A stretch of 10,069 bases of DNA from an uncultured Holophagaceae bacterium (GTDB lineage Bacteria; Acidobacteriota; Holophagae; Holophagales; Holophagaceae). Below, piece by piece: positions 7,183 through 10,069 of the stretch. The position numbers and the translations under genes were made by a program. Positions within the stretch are counted from its first letter, which is position 1, and each line of letters opens with the position of its first letter. The DNA is taken from assembly GCA_903927605.1 (NCBI GenBank), contig CAIYNT010000117.1:1-10069 (forward strand), written 5' to 3'. The notes beneath the pieces were generated by a model, which was not told the origin of the DNA, searched no databases, and worked only from the letters and a program-made list of their open reading frames with translations.

Positions 7183-7467
7183 ATGTGGATTCTGATGTTG
7201 GTGATTGGAATTCTCGGTCTCACCAGGAAAACCATCCCTGTTACAAAAACACGGGAACTACGTAGACCAGGGTCCACAATTGTTTCGGTCATTTTCCTAC
7301 TACCATTACCCTTGAGTTTTATTTTTGGACTCCTTCTCCGATTGGTCGGATCGAACTCGCCGGTCAAAGAAGGCTGCACAGGTTGTGCGGGCGGTGCCGA
7401 AGGTCTTTGTCTAATAATTGGGCTAGTCCTTGTTTTCGCACTCGCTAAGCCCAAGCAAGTTCCCTAA
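7183..7467 (+). CDS. Small multi-pass membrane protein, integron cassette cargo
   Basis: A 94-aa protein of unknown function, predicted to lie in the inner membrane. Hydrophobic segments lie at about residues 2-14, 32-56 (rich in Leu, Ile and Phe with a central PLPL) and 73-88. The loop between the last two contains CTGC (Cys65 and Cys68), and Cys76 opens the final segment. A basic stretch (about 15-28) follows the first segment. The ATG at 7183 has AAGGG 7 bases upstream. The TAA stop is embedded in the CCCTAAC left element of attC site 2, which ties the gene to its recombination site. Small membrane proteins without known function are common cassette cargo. I recognise no specific family. 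Confidence 0.7.
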   Translation: MWILMLVIGILGLTRKTIPVTKTRELRRPGSTIVSVIFLLPLPLSFIFGLLLRLVGSNSPVKEGCTGCAGGAEGLCLIIGLVLVFALAKPKQVP

Positions 7468-7607
7468 CTTGGTGTTCGAATGTGGCCAACTCATCCCTCA
7501 ACCCGGACCGCGCCTGTACTGCCTACCGCTCTTTCTATTCGTTCCGCGTCCTCGGCATCTTTCAGTGTCTTGATCCAGGCGGGGCCTGGAAGCTTTCTTC
7601 CTTAGGC
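7462..7607 (+). repeat. attC-like recombination site 2
   Basis: The left element CCCTAAC (7462-7468) includes the stop codon of the preceding membrane-protein gene. The right core is CTTAGGC (7601-7607), and CCTAA can pair with TTAGG. Inner arms GGACCGCGCCTG (7505-7516) and CAGGCGGGGCC (7576-7586) are near-complementary. The stretch GTTCGAATGTGGCCAAC after the left element has a counterpart in site 4. As in site 1, the G at the crossover is replaced (here by C), which would be expected to weaken recombination. The next gene's ATG lies only 6 bases after the core. Confidence 0.75.
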
Positions 7608-7613
7608 CTCTCA

Positions 7614-8453
7614 ATGAAACAAGGCGAAGAATTCAGCGAAGCTGAGATCATCCAATCTCAGATCATTGCGTGCCCAAAGTGCGGCCAGAGAAATCGCCTA
7701 TCAAATGAACCTGGGCGGCGATTCCGGTGCGGATCATGCAAATTTGAGTTATCACCTAAACAAAATTTTTCGTCCATTTCTTCATTTCTATCGGCACTTT
7801 GTTCTCTCCGAACTTTGAAAAGGCCCTTCATTCATATTCGCGAACAATGGCATTGGTACACAATCAGCGCATTTGTAATTTTGGTATTTTGGTTACCTAA
7901 ATACAGTGCGACTCCACGTCCTGGTCCAATGCCTTACCAAGTTGAGCCGTTTGTAGTTCAATCTCCAACTTCACCGGCATTACCAGTTACGTCAGCACCC
8001 TCATCACAGGTATCGCCCCAACCTGAGCCTAAGATCAACTACGTTAGACCTCAGATGGCTCCTAACGGGCAACCATGGCCCGATCAGGCATCCTATATCA
8101 AAGGCTTTCCGAGATTACATAGCAAGGGATTATCAATTGTAACTGTTGATAATATTCAAAATGACACAGATGTATTGGTAAAATTGGTATCGCTGAAAGC
8201 CCCAAAGGCTTATCCAATTAGAACATTTTATATTCCTGCGAAGGCTACTTTCACGCTCACGAACATTACTGCAGGTTCATATGACATTAGATATCAAGAT
8301 TTGCTTAACGGGACGTTGTTACGTTCAGAATCTTTCAGCCTTGAAGAAATTCCAATGCAGGGGAAAACACAATACAGCACGGTTACCATGACCCTTTACA
8401 AGGTCCCGTACGGAAATATGCAAACATACCCACTTTTGGCTACAGAATTTTAA
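7614..8453 (+). CDS. Zinc-ribbon, single-TM protein with C-terminal beta-rich domain, cassette cargo
   Basis: A 279-aa protein of unknown function. The N-terminus has a zinc ribbon with CPKC (Cys20, Cys23) and CGSC (Cys39, Cys42). A single hydrophobic segment at about 81-95 is followed by a proline- and serine-rich linker (100-148) and a C-terminal domain (155-279). That domain has alternating hydrophobic strands, including RTFYIPAKATFTLTNI and SYDIRYQDLLNGTLL. By topology the ribbon should be cytoplasmic and the C-terminal domain periplasmic. The ATG is 6 bases after attC site 2 and has only a weak AGG upstream. A longer in-frame start at 7482 would translate the attC itself and is not preferred. 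The TAA stop lies in the left element of site 3. The gene is AT-richer than the left block, consistent with separate origin. Confidence 0.75.
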   Translation: MKQGEEFSEAEIIQSQIIACPKCGQRNRLSNEPGRRFRCGSCKFELSPKQNFSSISSFLSALCSLRTLKRPFIHIREQWHWYTISAFVILVFWLPKYSATPRPGPMPYQVEPFVVQSPTSPALPVTSAPSSQVSPQPEPKINYVRPQMAPNGQPWPDQASYIKGFPRLHSKGLSIVTVDNIQNDTDVLVKLVSLKAPKAYPIRTFYIPAKATFTLTNITAGSYDIRYQDLLNGTLLRSESFSLEEIPMQGKTQYSTVTMTLYKVPYGNMQTYPLLATEF

Positions 8454-8483
8454 CTTGCATCGGCCTTAGCTTCATCGTTAGGC
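8448..8483 (+). repeat. Truncated attC-like site 3 (36 bases)
   Basis: The left element TTTTAAC (8448-8454) contains the stop codon of the zinc-ribbon gene, and the right core is a canonical GTTAGGC (8477-8483). The 3' part GGCCTTAGCTTCATCGTTAG matches the end of site 4, while the roughly 100 bases of internal arms present in the other copies are missing. CGGCCT and AGGCCG (8461-8466 and 8480-8485) can form a small stem. At 36 bases it is shorter than ordinary attC sites, so it looks like an internal deletion derivative. Confidence 0.65.
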
Positions 8484-8572
8484 CGCACATCGTTGCTTCC
8501 TCACTGCCCACATAACGCGACTCCAACCTGTCACCCTCCTCTCTAGATGCGCTTCCCCTTACGAAGCTACCG

Positions 8573-9070
8573 ATGGCAAAAATTCGCAAGTACGAGCCAG
8601 AAGCCCTCATCGCCATGTTTCGACTTGCGGCGGAACTCCGCATGAAGATGGTTGAGGTGGGCTTCACCGACAATGGCGGCGCAATTCATAGTGCAGAGCG
8701 GATACTGCACCTTCTAGGCCTTCGGCTGTGCTTCCCTGGTCTTTCTCATCTCAACAATCTCCGAGAGCACGCGCATGCACCATTCTCAGAGGCGGCCCTT
8801 TTGGCGCATCAGGCAGGCGAACGCGTGTTGATCGAACACATCAATCCACATCGCGCCCTCACCCGGCTCGCGATTAAGAAGGTCTTGTCTGGGGCAGACG
8901 ATGCCGAGTTCTCTAAGTTCGTCGAAGAGAACTATCAACTTGCTCTGCTGACTGAAGATGAGACTACTCGCTTGAATAAGCTCAATCGGACAAGTATCGA
9001 ACCAGACAGGCTGGATCGAGCAGGCATCAAGCTTGCTCTTGCTGACGCAACGCGGAAGTCAGCCACCTAA
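8573..9070 (+). CDS. Uncharacterised 165-aa protein, cassette cargo
   Basis: A 165-aa soluble protein without signal peptide or membrane segment. The first 60 residues are helix-prone and rich in Ala, Leu and Met. Later come IEHINPHRALTRLAIKK (87-103) and a conserved-looking segment NYQLALLTEDETTRLNKLNR (120-139), then PDRLDRAGIKLA. The pattern of H-x-x-P-x-R-A-x-T followed by an LLT-x-x-ET-x-x-LN block is one I associate with conserved hypothetical proteins; it has no assigned activity. The ATG has only a weak purine stretch upstream and lies about 90 bases after site 3, so a promoter could lie in that gap. The TAA stop is inside the ACCTAAG left element of attC site 4. Its base composition is intermediate between the left block and the flanking AT-rich cassettes. 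Confidence 0.72.
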   Translation: MAKIRKYEPEALIAMFRLAAELRMKMVEVGFTDNGGAIHSAERILHLLGLRLCFPGLSHLNNLREHAHAPFSEAALLAHQAGERVLIEHINPHRALTRLAIKKVLSGADDAEFSKFVEENYQLALLTEDETTRLNKLNRTSIEPDRLDRAGIKLALADATRKSAT

Positions 9071-9208
9071 GGTGCGTTCAAGTTGCACCACCCCCCGCTT
9101 AACTCGGACCATGCCTGCATTACATTCCGATCTCTCTCAACATTTCGCTATCCCGGCTTCGTTCATCGCCTCGGTGCAGGCGGGGCCGGTTAGCTTCCTT
9201 CGTTAGGC
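9065..9208 (+). repeat. attC-like recombination site 4 (best preserved)
   Basis: The left element ACCTAAG (9065-9071) contains the stop of the 165-aa gene, and the right core is GTTAGGC (9202-9208), matching the attC consensus GTTRRRY. Inner arms GGACCATGCCTGCA (9106-9119) and TGCAGGCGGGGCC (9175-9187) are near-perfect reverse complements. The segment between GTTCATCG and GGTTAGC is nearly identical to site 1. With both arms and an intact core G, this is the site most likely still to be recombined by an IntI integrase. Confidence 0.78.
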
Positions 9209-9252
9209 CTCATTCCCTGATCATCATTACAATCACCACAGGAGGCATCAAA

Positions 9253-9525
9253 ATGAATTTGAGTGAGTTGAAGATCAAAATTATCGAATTACACAGAGGC
9301 TGGGAAAGTACAGCCTTTTGTGGGGCCTATGACTGGGATAATGGACCCGCTAAGGCATGGGTGTTAAGTTATATAAAATCAAACCCTGCCGAATTGCGAG
9401 GAGATCAAATGAACGGGCTGGAATGTTCTCCGGAAATACTATTTAGTCGCATTTCAGAAAACATAGGATATTCAGTCAAATTTAAGGATGACGGCAAATC
9501 ATTTATTTTTGAAAAAATGATCTAA
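9253..9525 (+). CDS. Uncharacterised 90-aa protein, cassette cargo
   Basis: A small soluble protein of 90 aa with no signal peptide, membrane segment or motif I recognise. Aromatic residues cluster in GAYDWDNGPAKAWVLSYIKS (24-43), and the C-terminal half is charged and ends in SVKFKDDGKSFIFEKMI, which looks like a beta hairpin. The start is strongly supported by AGGAGG 7 bases before the ATG. The DNA is clearly AT-richer than the left block. It follows attC site 4 directly as the first gene of the next cassette, but no attC follows its stop. It therefore seems to share a cassette with the lipoprotein gene 67 bases downstream. Small size and pairing leave room for a toxin/immunity or other two-gene role, without direct evidence. 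Confidence 0.7.
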   Translation: MNLSELKIKIIELHRGWESTAFCGAYDWDNGPAKAWVLSYIKSNPAELRGDQMNGLECSPEILFSRISENIGYSVKFKDDGKSFIFEKMI

Positions 9526-9592
9526 TTTACACTATTATTTTGAAATATTTCGAATCACTTAGAGCGATTAGACTATCAATAAGGATGCGACC
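9526..9592 (+). other. AT-rich spacer without attC site
   Basis: The 67 bases between the 90-aa gene and the lipoprotein gene contain no GTTRRRY core or attC-like arms, unlike the three earlier gene junctions. The AT-rich composition could hold a promoter (for instance TTTACA near its start), but no convincingly spaced -35/-10 pair was found. AAGGA at 9581-9585 is the ribosome-binding site of the next gene. Confidence 0.4.
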
Positions 9593-10054
9593 ATGGAACC
9601 GAAATATTCCTTACTTGGTTTACTTTTTATGGGTCTATTCTTCATCTCGTGCGAGAGCCCTAATGAACCTGTCGTATTGACTGCTCAACCCACTATTGTA
9701 AAAGGTATTTTGTCGAATAATAACGTGGTGCGATATGAATTTAATATCATCATTAAAAACAACACTCCTTCCACACTCAAAATTGACGGATTTTCGGCAG
9801 AAACAGCTGGAGTTGGACCACATAATAATCAAATTTTAATTCGATACGATTCCGCTGACATCAACGCGTTTGGTCAAGGTGGGAGATGGGAGTATAGAAA
9901 CGAGACAATTAAAACAAAAAGCTCATTTAGTATTACCGGCGCAATCTTTTCATCGCCTCTAGATCCAGTGATAACAGGCACTGAAAGACGAATATATCGA
10001 TTTAGAAATGAAGATGGAAAACTCTTTACCTCATCAGTTGATATAAAACCCTGA
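9593..10054 (+). CDS. Putative lipoprotein, cassette cargo
   Basis: A 153-aa protein with a lipoprotein signal: a short basic N-terminus (MEPK), a hydrophobic core (about 7-18) and FISC at 17-20, so lipidation at Cys20 is predicted. The -3 position is Phe rather than the preferred Leu, a slight departure. The mature part resembles a beta-sandwich, with RYEFNIIIKNNTPSTLKIDGF at about 47-67 suggesting strand pairs, and a C-terminus ending in YRFRNEDGKLFTSSVDIKP. The second mature residue is Glu, so inner-membrane retention is not indicated. The ATG has AAGGA 7 bases upstream. The DNA is AT-rich. The stop is in CCCTGA, the position where earlier cassettes have their attC left element, so a further attC may begin here. 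No function is assigned. Confidence 0.72.
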   Translation: MEPKYSLLGLLFMGLFFISCESPNEPVVLTAQPTIVKGILSNNNVVRYEFNIIIKNNTPSTLKIDGFSAETAGVGPHNNQILIRYDSADINAFGQGGRWEYRNETIKTKSSFSITGAIFSSPLDPVITGTERRIYRFRNEDGKLFTSSVDIKP

Positions 10055-10069
10055 ATCCGTGAGGTTCGG
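10049..10069 (+). repeat. Possible start of a fifth attC-like site, cut by the window edge
   Basis: CCCTGA around the stop of the lipoprotein gene followed by GTGAGGTTCGG loosely follows the layout of site 2, where CCCTAAC is followed by GTGTTCGAA. Only about 20 bases are visible, so this is a weak positional match. Confidence 0.2.

Larger units (their letters stand above)
7001..10069 (+). mobile_element. Integron gene-cassette array (partial, no integrase in window)
   Basis: Three short genes each end inside the left element of an attC-like repeat (sites 2, 3 and 4), and all genes and repeats point the same way. This is the standard layout of integron cassettes. Using the core crossover positions, the cassettes run about 7126-7601, 7602-8477, 8478-9202 and 9203 to beyond the right edge. 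Base composition differs from cassette to cassette and from the GC-rich left block, as expected for independently acquired cassettes. No intI or attI is visible. The array might start at site 1 or continue from a larger unit containing SRAP; the sequence does not decide. Confidence 0.72.

Noticed and set aside
7482..7613. Longer start for the zinc-ribbon gene
   Set aside because: The extra 44 codons translate attC site 2 itself, including its repeat arms.
7001..9208. CRISPR array
   Set aside because: Repeats are long, imperfect and separated by genes, with no regular short spacers.
1..10069. tRNA or rRNA genes
   Set aside because: No cloverleaf, conserved T-loop or rRNA-like segment was noticed.

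Overview
The window joins two regions that differ in composition. Positions about 1-6900 are strongly GC-rich and hold mostly housekeeping-like DNA-damage genes. From about 7000 to the right edge the sequence becomes steadily more AT-rich and carries short orphan genes separated by related repeats. The proteins point to a high-GC bacterium, and a lipoprotein and an envelope-anchored protein are present. The phylum cannot be fixed from this sequence alone; Acidobacteriota, Myxococcota or a proteobacterium would all fit.

Left block. A minus-strand run reads imuB (4946-6067), dnaE2/imuC (2048-4942), an uncharacterised 256-aa gene (1210-1980) and a DUF2971 gene (280-1188). imuB and dnaE2 are 3 bases apart and so probably translationally coupled. 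Together they form the ImuB-DnaE2 translesion mutasome, without an imuA gene in view. Divergent from imuB across about 170 bases is a plus-strand SRAP (YedK/HMCES-type) gene at 6246-6902, whose product family crosslinks to abasic sites in single-stranded DNA. These three genes form a compact DNA-damage tolerance locus. The two genes downstream of dnaE2 may be co-transcribed, but their link to damage repair is only positional.

Right block. Four related repeats at 7001-7131, 7462-7607, 8448-8483 and 9065-9208 look like integron attC recombination sites. Each has a left element containing YTAA and a right core resembling GTTAGGC. Three of them have the stop codon of the preceding gene embedded in the left element, and all lie in the same orientation. 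They delimit cassettes that encode a small membrane protein (7183-7467), a zinc-ribbon/TM/C-terminal-domain protein (7614-8453), a 165-aa orphan (8573-9070), and a final segment with a 90-aa orphan (9253-9525) and a lipoprotein (9593-10054). No integrase gene or attI is in the window, so this is part of a cassette array that continues to the right.

Regions without clear genes are 1-279 (left edge, with one short perfect hairpin), 6068-6245 (divergent regulatory region) and 6903-7182 (a long-range inverted repeat plus the first attC-like site).
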